This document shows, piece by piece, positions 35,001 through 49,000 of a DNA stretch of 64,000 nucleotides (positions are counted from its first letter, which is position 1; each line of letters opens with the position of its first letter). The DNA lies in contig SCFE01000036.1 in assembly GCA_004352715.1 (NCBI GenBank), positions 2,238,946 to 2,302,945 on the forward strand. Reading direction: 5' to 3'. The notes beneath the pieces were generated by a model, which had not been told where the DNA came from, made no database searches, and worked only from the letters and a program-made list of their open reading frames with translations. Origin of the DNA: Hofstenia miamia (taxonomy: Eukaryota; Xenacoelomorpha; Acoela). Position numbers and translations under genes: made by a program.

Positions 35001-38000
35001 GGTACCCGATTAAACACGACCCAGTGCCGGATTAATAAGGCGCGGGGCCTATAGCAGTTTCTTTTGATGTAAGGATAACGATTGAAATTAATTTACTTAT
35101 CTGCATGCTGACATTTAAGTGACATTTAAGTAGGCCAAGATATTTTTAAATTAACATTAATTATTATTTTTTAGCTATTTTTATTTTTTTCATGTTTACC
35201 ACATTTCCTCTGTTAGAAATTTTTTTTTTAAAATGGAATGTCAAAGTTTTTGCCAGGTGCGGGGCTTCTGTGAAGTGCGGGGCCCGTAGCAGGTGCTACA
35301 TCTGCTACTAGGTTAGTACAGCAATGATTATTAAAAATACTGATTTGACCAAGATCAAAAACGTTTAGTGGTACCAAGCCATTGCTGTTTCGCCTATCAG
35401 GAAATTATTGATGTTGTTAATCAGTTGATTGGACAGAGAACAATATTGTCAAATCAAAGTCAACGTTTTGGATCAGGTTTGGACAGTACATATTCCGATC
35501 GGATCGGGTTCAGGTCCATGCTTACCACATATTGTGACACTCTAGTCCACACCACTTATACAGAGTGCACTAAAGTTTTTGGGCAGTCTAACTACAAAAA
35601 AACCTTAGTGATGCTCAGAGGAGATTAGATTTTCTGATTATACGCTCGTATAAACATTGAGCAATACGAAAATTTAAGGATTTTGCGAAAATTTGAATCT
35701 TCAAAAAAAAAAGAATTTTTTCAAGCACCTAAGGCGCAACTATAATCTTTGGCACAAATGGTCACCTTGACTAATATGAGAATACTCTTACCAATAGTTG
35801 TATCAATATCTTTAGATTTAAACATTTCTTAGTGGGTTTGTAGGACATTGTGTGAAAATTTGACTAAATTTGTTTTTCCTTTAAAAGAACCCAAGAAGGT
35901 TTAATGTTGTATGACAAAGGATAAAGATGAGGAACAGTAGTCATCATACAATTAAACAGTTGAGTTTGCCTCGAAGGTTAGAAGACAAAACTGTTTATGC
36001 ACAAATGCACACAAAGCTACAGCTTTGGGTTAATGATCTAACTTTTGAAGTCATGAAGAAATGGACTAGTTATACCCCTGAGATTGAGAGTAAACCCGGA
36101 CCTATTAATTAGGTTAGAACTTGTGGGTGCTTATTGGGCAGAAAAATTGCAAAATTTGAGTAAGGTGGGCTTAAAATATCAACCTCAAGGAATATGACAT
36201 TTCAACTGTGTTCAAGAATTCTGAAGCTTTTATTGACATAGCAGACTTGCCTAATTTGCAAAGTTTTGTACTTAAAGTTGCACTTTCATATTTGAATATT
36301 GATTTTAAATTCTTTAGAATTTTCATGAGAATTTTTTAAAAAACTTGTTGACGTGAGTTGGATATGATTTGGTTTAGAATTAAAATAATTATCTGTCTGG
36401 GCTTTCTATGATGCAACGTTGGAGGGTATTAAGATCTATACCCACGTCCACTCTTGCATATATTCTCAGGAAAATTCCTGCAGATATTTTGGAGGGGGTC
36501 TATTTTGTCGGAAAATGATAATGGCGTGCTTCTATAAATTCGGTTTTACAGACATTAATGTAACATTTAATCAAATATCACAAGTAATTGCAACTTAAAA
36601 AATTTGCTGAGCCATTTTTGCATTAAATTTCTTAATATTCATGATATTACTGGTAAAATTCATATGCATACTTGGGCTGCAAAATTTTTTTGTTGCATTT
36701 GTCCAGGAAATGCCTAATTTACTAGCTTAACATAAAATGGCACATTTAACAGTTCATACCATCAGCTGCAATGTAGGAAAATGGATCAGAGGGCATTGCA
36801 AAGTCACCTTCTTCAACAGATTTATCAATGTCCAAAACATCCCCATTGATTTCAATAAGTCCTAAACAGTTGCATTCAGAGAATATTTATACGCATTTCA
36901 ACCCTTTGTATTACCAAATTTGGCAAAAATCTTGAAATAATTCCTGATATTTCATTTGCTTTGTAGTACAAAAGACTGAAGTTTTATGTTGAACTCAATA
37001 CAAAATATATTTGAAACTAAAAATGATATTTGGATGCAACATCAAACATCCAGACAAAAATTTGGCGAAAATTTATTTGAAAAATTTGTTGGAAGGAAAA
37101 CGAATTGACAAAGGCCAGCTTGCAAGTAAAAATATTGGCGATTATATTCGCTTTGAAAAAGTATTAACGGCATTTAATTTTATATTATTATTGAACAAAG
37201 ATCTTAAGCTTAGGTACCAATATTCAACGTTCAACGCTTTGCAATTTTTCGGAGGCATTCCAATAGTCGTAAGTGAACAACTACACAATTATTAAAATGT
37301 GAAATCAATCAGATGATAACTAATTTCCCAAATGCATCCTGAAGTACTTTAAAGATCAAGTTTGAATACAGAGAAGAGTGAGGCACTATCCCAAGATATT
37401 GGTATGAACATGTACACAAATTATTGCTAAATCTTCAATTAGAATTTAAAAAGGTGTTAAATAACGGACTTTTCAGACTATAGTAAAGGTTTTCTCAAAA
37501 TTCAGAACACATTTGAAGTAAAAACTAAAAATAAAATTAGTTACAACTTTGCATAAAAACAACTAAAAATAAACAATTTCATTTAAGATGCAAATACCAA
37601 AGGCATGTAAAACTTCAACAAGTTCAATTGTCACATTTGGATAATATGAATATGCATATCTGTGTAGCTGCAAGTGTTATCAACGAAATGAAAAATAACT
37701 TTTCAATGAGAGGGCATTTAAAATCATGATATTTCCACATTTGCAGTCGCCTCATTCTAAAACTCGATTTAAAATTGAAAAGTTATTACTTCTTGTTACA
37801 TCAAGATCTGAGTGAATAACTATTTTGTTGAGTCTTTTAAATAAGTGGTTTTATCGGGACTTAGGTGTGGTGCGTGGCCTTTGCGTCGTCCTGTTTATTA
37901 GTGTTTGTCTCAAATGCAAAACTTTAAATATTTCAAAACAATTGGAAAAAAAACAAGCTAAAAATACAAAAAAAGAACTGATATGTGTACTGATTTTCAT

Positions 38001-41000
38001 TCAAAGTGCTGATTTATATGCATATACATGTTGAATATACAGAGCTTAGTTATTAATAGATATTAAGTTCTTAAAGTTTATACTAGGCTGCGAATGTTCA
38101 GCAGCATTTATAAAGTTTCAAATTGTTTGACCTACGATCACATATACCAATAATAAGGGGACTCATTAACAATCCATTGGACATAAGCTGTTCTTATAAA
38201 TTTTTGCTAATTAACAAAGCTGAAGCAATGGGCTCATGAAAACAATCACCATCAAATATTTAGCTTCTTGAGTTTCATCTGTGGTTGAAATGGATTTCTC
38301 CCATGAGCAGCATGGAAGTGTCCCCAATTATTTATTCATTGTAAATATTTTAATATAAAATTTCACATATGTTTATGGGAATAGGCAATCCAAATGCATG
38401 AAATTTTATTGCGTAACTTGATCTAATGAACGATAAATGTAGCATAGATATTTGAATTCTATGTTGTTTGTCTATCAAAGAAGAACTACGAAACTTTACC
38501 AAATGCAAGAGTCGAGTTGTCAGCAAATCGGCATATTTAGAAATTTCAATATATTTGACCTAACTACGTTTGGAAAAAGTCGCACATCACCTTTTAAAGC
38601 TATCAGGGCCTTCTAAATATATTTAGAAGGCCCTTAAACTTTATATAAATTTAGGACTTTACTTTAGGGCCTCACCATGGGTTGATGCTATCACATTATT
38701 AGTGCATCCAGCGAACGACGTCTGCTGCACAGCATCAATGATTTTTTCAAGGGCTTTGTTCAATGAAGCTTTCTCCTTGTTAATATCAGCAGACTTCTTC
38801 ATCAGATTGGCTTTGTATTGCATCATGTTGATCATAAGAAGAAACTGTCTGCTGCTTGTATCTTCTTCAGATACAAATTTTTCAACAGCCTCTAATATTT
38901 CATCGTATCCCCTAAATTGAATAAAGCTTTTATTATATACGACTCGATATATTCTAAGACAAGCATAGTGAAGGAAAATATGAAAAACTTCAATTTTTTT
39001 AATATATTTTGGAGGAGGCTACTCTTGGATTTTAGATTTCTTAACTATGTGACATGCGTGCAAAAAAAACTAAAATGCTAGAAATGAGTATTTCGGAATA
39101 TACGTCTAAAAATGTGGAGTTTGCAACTTTCCTGATTGTTTCCGAAATCTGATTGACAATTGCAACCAACATTTGGCTGATGTGTAATGTGAAAATGCAT
39201 AAAGTAAAATGGCATTTTATTTTTTGACGAATCTTTAATATAAAATATTTTCTTCATTTTTTTAAATATTTGAATCAGCAAATCATTTTGAACTACCTTG
39301 TGTCAAATAGAATATCTCTATAATTAATGACAAAATATGAAAATGGAAATTCAACTTACTCAACATCGTCACTTTGTCGATCTGGAATATAACTATCGAT
39401 ATTTGCTTTGTGACCTGGCCAATTTAGTGTGCGAACTTTTACTCCGGACTTTTGTGCAGCAACCCACATCTAAATATTAGTTTTTTGTAAATAGTTGGAA
39501 AAATTTCATAGAAATTTTAAACTTGGCCAAGGCCTTCTTATAACACACGGCCCGGCGATATGCAAAGAATAGAAAAAATTATGAAGTCATTTATATAACT
39601 ATCTAGTTTAATTTGTTTGCACGCGCTCAAAAATATTTAGAATAATTTAACGTAATAATAAGGCCTTGACTTGGCAAATGATTTTTAATAATGCTAAAAT
39701 GGCTGAAGTAATTCACTATTTTGCATTTCTTAATATGGCATAAAGCAACCAGTACTAGCATTAAAACACTTTTTGATAAAAGAAGTACAAAAAATTCATC
39801 AAACATACATAGACAAAAATAGATCAAAATACATAAAATCTATTGATAGCATTTGTTTAGTGAGCTAGTCATACTGGTGTTCCTTTATTCCATGTCTCTT
39901 TGTCGAATTGTGGATGAAAATCATCATAATGGAATGATTTCCCAGACTCTTGATCAAAAAACTTTGACCCAACAATTCCGTGAGATTCAGGATATAAACC
40001 CTAAAAAACGAACTAAAATAGATGCGCAAAGCTTTGCAAAGAAAATTAAACGTGTATCAAATATTTTCAAATTGTACATGATGTAAATCTCGTAATACGT
40101 GCGAATCGCTGTTCATGCAAACATCTTTCATATATGTTTGCAGTTATATGAATGATGCTAACGTGAATAATTCAGAGCTCAGAAGTGCATAACTAAATGC
40201 ATTGCAAGCATCTTTGATGTAGACATCGTGAAGAGCAAAGTGTATAAACCCTTGATCTATTCTTTAATATTCAAGTTTATTGAATGCAAAATATATTTCA
40301 TGCTTTGTTTGTAAAACCTTTTGTAGTTGCTGCAACAGTTTGAATTTAGGTATATATTTAAATGCACATATTTAAGACTATACGATTTAATCGGCCTGAC
40401 TTTATCAGAAATTTGTGAAATGCAAACTTCCTCTGTCTTTTAACTACACGGTTTAAATAAACAATTTGTTCCGTTCTCTGACCTTTTTTGTCGGATGTTC
40501 TAATAACCCAAATTTTATTAATCCTATTTAATGAAGTCAATAAAAACATGTTATATAACTTTAATTATTCAAAAATTATATTTTTAAGCCTTGAATAATA
40601 TTTATTGATAAATTATTGAAACAATTTTGATTATTTTCTACACATTGCTACTTTGAGTAGCTCACTGAAACAAAACGACTCCGTCCTAGTATATACATGT
40701 ACAAAAATAAATTACTTTTTGGAGCTTGGTGAATTACATTACATCGTATTGAAACAAACAAAGAATAAAATTCCAAATCCAACCACTTGTCATTAATTAA
40801 TCTCTTCATTATTGATAACACAGAGTTGGCTTTTTGCATTGTATATAATGGATGCGGGCATATTATATATATATATATATATGTATATTTATATATACTG
40901 TATATATATATGTACATCACTTTATATATATATATATATATATAAACTGTTTTAATCTAGAAAATTACATATCGGGATGCAAAGACTTGATATTGCACAT

Positions 41001-42797
41001 ACAGAAATTTCAAACTACTATAACTATATTTCTAGCAAAACACAATTTTGATATTTTCTATATATGTATTCTTTGTATAGCTTTTATCAGCTTTCACTTT
41101 TCCGTGAATATAAATTGAGAACATTTCAGGTTGCTTAGTTAGTATATTTTTTTATGATAGTTACATTACATAAAGCTAGGTGATTAGCATTATCAATTAT
41201 TATGTTTCATATTGCTGTGGGATTTGACCTCAGTAAGCATTGATTAATTTATAAGTACGCAAATACATATATTTATAAATTTTCATGCTAAAGCCAAATA
41301 TAATTACTTATTTTGTAGGATGTGTCAACTGACATTTTTGGTTGAATGTCTCTGCAACCGAAAATCTTTCAAATTTATTTTGAGATTCACCTCCAATATT
41401 AGAAAAATACAAGCGTTCAAGTTGCTTGATTTGTATGAGGCCCCGCAAATGTCATGTGTAAATCTTATAGCTTACATTTTCAATATTATAAACAGTTTCT
41501 GAGAAACAGCTTCTATAAAAAGCTGAAGTCAAAATACCTTTTCAAAAAGCAAAACAATTCAATTATTGAGAGATTCCAGAAAGTAAATTTAATTATCATT
41601 TTATTTCAAAACTTTAGATTGCTGAAACTATATAAATTTTTTGAATTTCGATTTTCATAGGAATTCCTCTAAAACTAAGCAAAATATTCTCTCTTTATGA
41701 GACAAAACAAAAAATATTTTTATCATTTTGGCCGGTAAACTCCTGGTAATTTAAGAGCGGCTGCAGGCCGGTGAATTGCCGGCCCCAGTTGGCCGGTAGC
41801 TGGCTCCATCTCGGTGGTAGCATACGCGATAAGTATTTATACACATGCTTTTTATGATTTCGAACACCACGTTTTCTGAAATCATTATTTAATAGAGCAT
41901 GCTAATCTTATAAAGTCCTTTGATGTGATGCGAAAACAAATGAATTTCTAATCAGCTTTCTCCAATGTAGTTAAGATTTTTTAATGAAAATAATTTATTT
42001 TTAAAATTTGGGTATTAACTAACAATTTGAAAGTTTTCACAATTATATAAATCAATACAAATTAAATTTTCGCATCTTAATAAATATCAGGTGAAATAAA
42101 GTAAGCATTTCATAATTGGATTTGAGTATGTATATGCTAATATAATATTTTAGCTCATTAACATGTGCTTAACATATTTATATTTGTCGCACTTATTAAT
42201 TTTCACACTCTTATAAGCTGAAGCCTATACTAAGTATATGTTGTGTATTCAATACATTAATCAAATCCAGGCCCGTAGCCACGGAGGGAGGCGGGGTTGG
42301 GTGGACCAGGACCCACCAGGAAGGTCAGGCAACCCCTCCTGGACAACAAACCTAAAAGCAAAATCAGCATGTAAAAATAAAAGTTGTTAATTCAATTGTG
42401 CTTTCAACAATGCTGTGAAATGCATTTCTAAAATCGTATATTGTTAAATATTATTCGAGATGCTTATCCCCGCTTTTCGTCGCTGATGGTCGCTCACATA
42501 ATCTCACATAATCGTCAGAAAATGCCGCCACGCCACTTCATACCACACCAAACTAAAATACAGGCTACAGCTGGCTACAGGCCTGAACAAATCATGTATC
42601 TTAATATTTCTGTCTATATCGATTATGTTATTAACAAAGTTGGCAAAATATTACAAAAACCGTTAATTTACTTTTTAGCGAAATAAAAGCACAAGGAACA
42701 AATCAATATTTTCAATATTTATCAACTATTATATACTAGTAACTCATTGTTTCTTGTTACTTCTTGTTACTAGGATTTTGTAAAATATTATAGTAGT

Positions 42798-42838
<41 letters not shown>

Positions 42839-45800
42839 NNNNNNNNNNNNNNNNNNNNNNNNNNNNNNNNNNNNNNNNNNNNNNNNNNNNNNNNNNNNNN
42901 NNNNNNNNNNNNNNNNNNNNNNNNNNNNNNNNNNNNNNNNNNNNNNNNNNNNNNNNNNNNNNNNNNNNNNNNNNNNNNNNNNNNNNNNNNNNNNNNNNNN
43001 NNNNNNNNNNNNNNNNNNNNNNNNNNNNNNNNNNNNNNNNNNNNNNNNNNNNNNNNNNNNNNNNNNNNNNNNNNNNNNNNNNNNNNNNNNNNNNNNNNNN
43101 NNNNNNNNNNNNNNNNNNNNNNNNNNNNNNNNNNNNNNNNNNNATATATATATATTTTTTCAATTTAGGAGAAACAAAATAGAAAATAAAGACTAATAAA
43201 CATCGGTATTATCATATTTCTACAGTAAGTAAATGCTGAATATGTGAACCATTCTGCTCTAAAATATCCTTATAATGGAAGGTAAACTTGATCAATATTT
43301 ACTGATTGGATCTCTGCTTTGCGGATGGATGCTTTTCGCCATAGCTGCATGGGAATTTTGATATGCCCAACTGACACAGTTCAGCACAAAAAAACAAATA
43401 GAGCCCCAGCTTAACTACACATTATACAACAACTTCGAGCAAATAAAATGATATCAAAAACAACTTTTCAAAATGATGGGGTTGCATCTGTCTTTCATAA
43501 TTGTTTTCAAATAATTTTCATGAAGATCGTGTTATTTGGCGTGGATTTAGACTCCTTTTACTCCAGGTTCTCTAGATTTTTACATGTTGACTATTACTTT
43601 TGGGGCATTTTTAAAGAAAGTGTTTATCATCAGTTTAAGCCCCCGTCATTGAAGCTTTGAGAGAAAAAATCAAGACAGAGATTCATTTAATAAGAATTGA
43701 TGAAATCTTGAGAGCAGTGGGAAAACTTACCTCATCGTTGTAAAGTTATCTTGGAGGGATTTACTGTAGAAATATTATAATTCCTATTTGTATCTGTCGT
43801 TATGGTGCATTTTGTTACATTTAATTTGAACAATTCATATCTGTTTTTTGTCGAGGGGAAGGGGGACAAGTCTTCCCATGGCCACGTCATTGGTCTACTG
43901 ATTTAATCTTTTACTGGAAACGAAGTCCTGGTTATCACATGAGGATACCACCCTGTTTGTAAGACCTTTCAAAATGGGTATCTTAGATTAATTCAATTTA
44001 AATTATATGGAACGTCTTCTGAAGTTCACAATTTACGATTCTTACGTTAAAAAATAATGTACATAAGTACAATAATTTTATCAACACAGTATCAAAAGAG
44101 GTCAATGGTATTGAGGGCTTAGTTTTATATATTATGTACTATTTGGTAATTTATGCTGGAAATCTACATGAAGTTTAGTCTTTCATGAAATACATATTCA
44201 GAAATCGATATATAGAATGGATAGAACATTCCTATTACTTAATAGGTTTAATCTAATTCAAACAAATGGATTTAAAAATTAGCATCTTTAAATAACGACA
44301 AGCAATCATGCTCCATTTAGAGCCCGTATACCGGGTCCGTGCCAAATAAGGGCCCTACCCTAGGTTATAAGGATGAACAACATGCCAATCACTAAATTCC
44401 TTCAAAGACCTCGGATATATTAAATGAATATAATTGATTCAGAGTCTATTGGTACGAAAATCAAAATTCATTCGACCAATTTTTTAGTGAGGGGGCAGCG
44501 GGGTGGCCATTATATCTCGAGCAGGGGCCTTGGCAACCCTGGCCTCCCCGTCTGTACGCCACTCATGTTGAGCTATAATAGACCTTTGAATCTAAAAATA
44601 TAAAATAGTCTATAGAAAAAAAGAAAGTGTTAATTGAAGAAATTTAAATTTACGAGGCCAAAATTCTGGCTGATTGGTTTGACTGATCGCAAAATAATCG
44701 ACCTGTTACAGTTCTGACGCAACTTCAATGAACACTCATTTAGCAAGCAGGAACAACAAAAAAATGAAATCGCAAAAAACGTTTTTATATCGACAGTTAT
44801 TTCAACATTTACATGACGAATACTGAAATGATTACCGAAAATCATAAAGTAATTAATACGTCTAGGAAGCATTTTGATTTTGTCGCAAATATGTAATGCT
44901 TCGCAAGCAGATAAGTTACTTTTATGCAACGCTCCAATACAGCGAGGTGGTATTATTTTTTTACTTGAGAGTAACAATAATGACATAGTACTGCTCTAAA
45001 ACATAAATCTGAGGATGGTTTGCATTGACATTGAGAAATGCTCCTCAGAAGTTCTGTTTTGCAAACCCATAAATGACATAGGTCTTCATGTAACGAACCT
45101 GATGATTTTAGCGTCATTAACAATTGGCTTTTTGTAAAAATCGTGGTTCAGAAAAGATGACAAGATTTTTATGAATAATCCTAAGTAATTTTGACATAGC
45201 ATGCACTGTGTGCAAAAGTCATCCAATAAATTTTCTCTCGAAGATGTATCTGTTTTAATGTGATTTCTACTGTGGAAGGATGAAACTGCAATTAATAAAG
45301 TATTCTAGTAAATGAATAGTATAAGTTTTATAGATTCAATGCAGCAATGCCACAAGTAAAAATCTAATTAACAACATTCTGAGAAAAACAAAAAAAATTC
45401 TTAAGGACTACTCAAAAAGAATGGTTTGGTGTGTAATATGAATTTATTTTCGTGATTGTCGTTTGAAAATTAACGGAAATCAGGGAAAATTAGTAAAATT
45501 AGTTTTGTGTCAATCTAGTCTATTGTCGCAATGCGAAATAGCAACCAGGAAGACTTAGTGCGCTTTATCAATCTCAATTCAAATAGATGACTACATACAG
45601 ATAAGGTACTGCAAATTCAAAGCTCGGACGATGATTAAAGATCAAACAGTATTTCAATGTTGCTACAATTCAATAGAATTAAAGTTGTGGTATATGAAAA
45701 ATATTTCCTTATAAAATAATATTTGAAATAAATTACCGTTACAAGAGAGTACAAGTTTGAAACTGATTCCGTTGGAAAAACTGGACGTAGTTTTTTAACA

Positions 45801-45969
45801 GTGCTACCAGATTTTACTAAATTATTGCTCTAAGTCTGTTAAATTAGGAAGGAAAATACTAAGACGATAAAGGCAAGGAAGGCCACGCATCAACTCAGAG
45901 TTCAATCCAGGTATCGCAATTACAATGAGATTTCGAAGCCTAAACCAATATGTACTAAGTTATTATACA

Positions 45970-46009
<40 letters not shown>

Positions 46010-49000
46010 GAAAATTTTTTTGATTAAAATTTCGGTTTTTTTCAATATATTCAAATTATCATTATAACCAAACTTCAGATATTCATCAAAACTTAATCCC
46101 ATGGGAGTTACAGTTAATCTTAACTATATCTTTTTTGTGTATAGACCGCCTAAGGCAGTTTTCACAATTAAGAACAATTGGGATTGTGTGGTCAAGACAC
46201 TAAGGTGATTTGGTTATATTAATGTATATTCTAATGAGTTTGGATACTGTTTATCCATAATTTTATTGATTTTGTTCCATTGATTTGATCCCAGTTCCGC
46301 CCCACTAACATTCTCATTAAACATTACAATCCCATGATCCCATGTGGTTCCGCACTTTACAGCCATTTTGTCCAAAATAATTGCTAAATTCGTTCTTTAG
46401 GTATAGTGCCTAACCCACTGAAATAGGTGATCCTAGGTTTCAGTGCTATGGGACTGAAACCAGTAAACAGCTTTGGACAATAGGGTTCTTCTGAATTTTA
46501 TAATTGATCATGCTTTTCCTCTTATCCTATATTAACATAGCCGTATATTTACATGTAATATTCAATATTATGAATAAATAATTGTATATACCGTCTTTTG
46601 CATTGCACATTATAAAACGTATCGTAGTTTGACATGGAAGTATCTTCATCGTTTCCTTGAAAATCTATGTGCTCAACCCTGGCTACAGGTGGAATGTAAA
46701 TACTAACTATTAAGATTGAAAACATGAAGAGCAAGAATAATAGCAACTAAGAAAAAGTTAAAATATATAATGTAAATCAAATTTTCTTACCGATGTGAGA
46801 ACTACTGTACGTTTGTAGTTTGGAGACATCTAAATACCTGGCATTTATTCTAAAGTTCAAAAACTAATGAAGGCGCATGATCAAGGTAAGACAAAAACAT
46901 TTGTTGTTGGATGAATAAGTAAATGAAGACTACATTTTTTAATAATAATAAAGACTATAGATTAATATTAAGGTGTTCTGCACATCAGTTTGCAGTTTGA
47001 AATACCACTAAAATGATATGGATGGACAATTTCTTTCAGAAACTGTATTTCCCTTGTCAATTATTATTACTTCACATTGCAGTAGTTGTTGTGAGTTAAA
47101 TGGGATTATTTGATGATCAGATGCGGTTTTAACTTTCTGGTTTTCCATTTCTTAAAATATTTTGGATACAAATCTAGAATGATTGTGCTATGAGTACTTT
47201 GTAGTTTGGGATAAATTTTCCCAAGTACCAAGATTTAAAATTTGCAGGAAGTTAGTAAATGACAGATTGTTCGCCGTTAGTTCAATATTCAATCCCAATC
47301 AGAAAATTTTCACTAATGTTTTTTTTAATTCTAAGCCATTTTATGGTTCTTACTTGCAAAAAAACATTAAATGAAAAGCGTAGTTATATAATTTGAAACT
47401 CAAGTTCAAATTTCAAGCATTTCTCCAAAAGATCCAACAGAACGAGAAATTGTATCTTTTTAAAATGTTAGTTATAGACTCTGCTCTTTTAAAAAGGGAG
47501 GTAATGTGTTATAGAGCTTCACAGCAAGATAGTTGAATCAGAAAGTCGGTAATCAACCAACTAGTACTGACAAAAATAATAATGAAAATTAAATAATCTC
47601 TAAATAATTGTCTTGATGGAAAGAATTGTGCAATGAGAGAATATGTTTGTCAGGCAAGAACTGTTTTTATAGTACTAATACGTCAATGGCAGTTAAGGCA
47701 ATATATAGTCTCGGTCTGGCAAACCATTAATGTTTGTTCTTACTTAATAATGATGACATAAACTAAATGTACATTTAGTTAGGGTACATTTTTTCGTGAT
47801 TTGATTATCTTAATTCACATTCACACCTTCGTACCAGCATGATTGTAATATAATATGGTGCTGATGTTTTACTTATTAGCAAAAACGAAAAGTTTCCTAA
47901 GAATAATTACAAGAAACATAAGAACAGCTTGCGTTCAGATAATTTTTCCAGCCGTTGCCGGACGTAATTTTCAGTGAATAGTGTTGAGTCAGGTCAGGAT
48001 TTTTAGATCAAGATTATAAGGACAAATCAGGTTTCAACTCAAATTTGAATGGTCCTATGTCAGGTTCAGGGCAAAACAAAATCGGAATCAGGCTTGACAG
48101 TATCCATATTGTTTAATCAATTTTATATCATTTTAATATTACTTAATGGAAAAATCGTGTTAAATCAAGTTGGTTTTGGTAAGAGTAATTTTCTTAACTA
48201 CTTTCCTTCACTACATATGAAAATGTCATGGGTTGACGAAGAACACCAAGAATATATAGACGAGGATAACAGTATATAATTTTTTTATTATATCCATGCA
48301 ATGTAAATTGCAAGAACTCTCAGCAAAATATAGGGTTAACCTGTTTACCCAATGATAAGTTACTTCCATTTTCCTCTAAATTATACTAGTATTATGGGTG
48401 GTATTTATCAAATGCCCGCTAAATTAAATCAATATGTTATTATATTTGCATGACTGCTTAAGTCGTCTGATAAATAATTATTTAAAAGAGTAATTTTTTG
48501 TTCTTTTAAAATATGTTAATAGCGTAACCCGATGTTTGCATTCAGGTACAGTTTTAAAGAAAAGGAGGAAAATAATTCGAATAGAAATGATGTTTCTTTT
48601 AAGCATTCTTTCTTCTATGAACATCAGGATTAAATAGGTTTAAATCAAGTATCAGTTCTGGTTAGGTCTGAAGTGCAGGTGAACTTTTCACTAGTTTACA
48701 GCCATAGCAGATCACAGCTATGAAATCCAAAGCCGTACCCGTGCCTAAGTCTAACTGTCTAACAATTTTGCTACATTATTATTTTTACAGATTTTGCGAA
48801 TAAACCGAGTTTTTCAAGTAAATGTTAAGATGATCAATAGAGTCTTATGTCCTTCACGATATCATTTTCATTTTGGTAGATTCAAAAGGTGTCATGATGT
48901 ATTACATCAAAATTTCTATACAATTGGTTTTAAATACAACTATGCAACATAAAGCATGACATGAAAACGCTTCGAAATAATTCTAATAAACTTAATTTTT

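Noticed and set aside
37011-37295. 94-codon plus-strand ORF as a gene
   Set aside because: Lies in an ENPP intron, no motif recognised, Lys/Asn/Leu-rich as expected of A+T-rich DNA.
45830-46118. Longer version of the tentative ENPP exon 46069-46118 ('[13 protein letters not shown]')
   Set aside because: It looks more like the family in length, and an alternative acceptor gives 'SNNLVKSG' for the next exon, but no donor with the right phase was found. The short version was kept as tentative.
46791-46829. ATG at 46829, directly after TTTAG, as the ENPP start with a trans-spliced leader
   Set aside because: Two upstream in-phase exons (49414-49593 and 50861-50884) give a longer basic cytoplasmic tail and a better start, so an internal exon fits better. 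Trans-splicing cannot be excluded at 50891.
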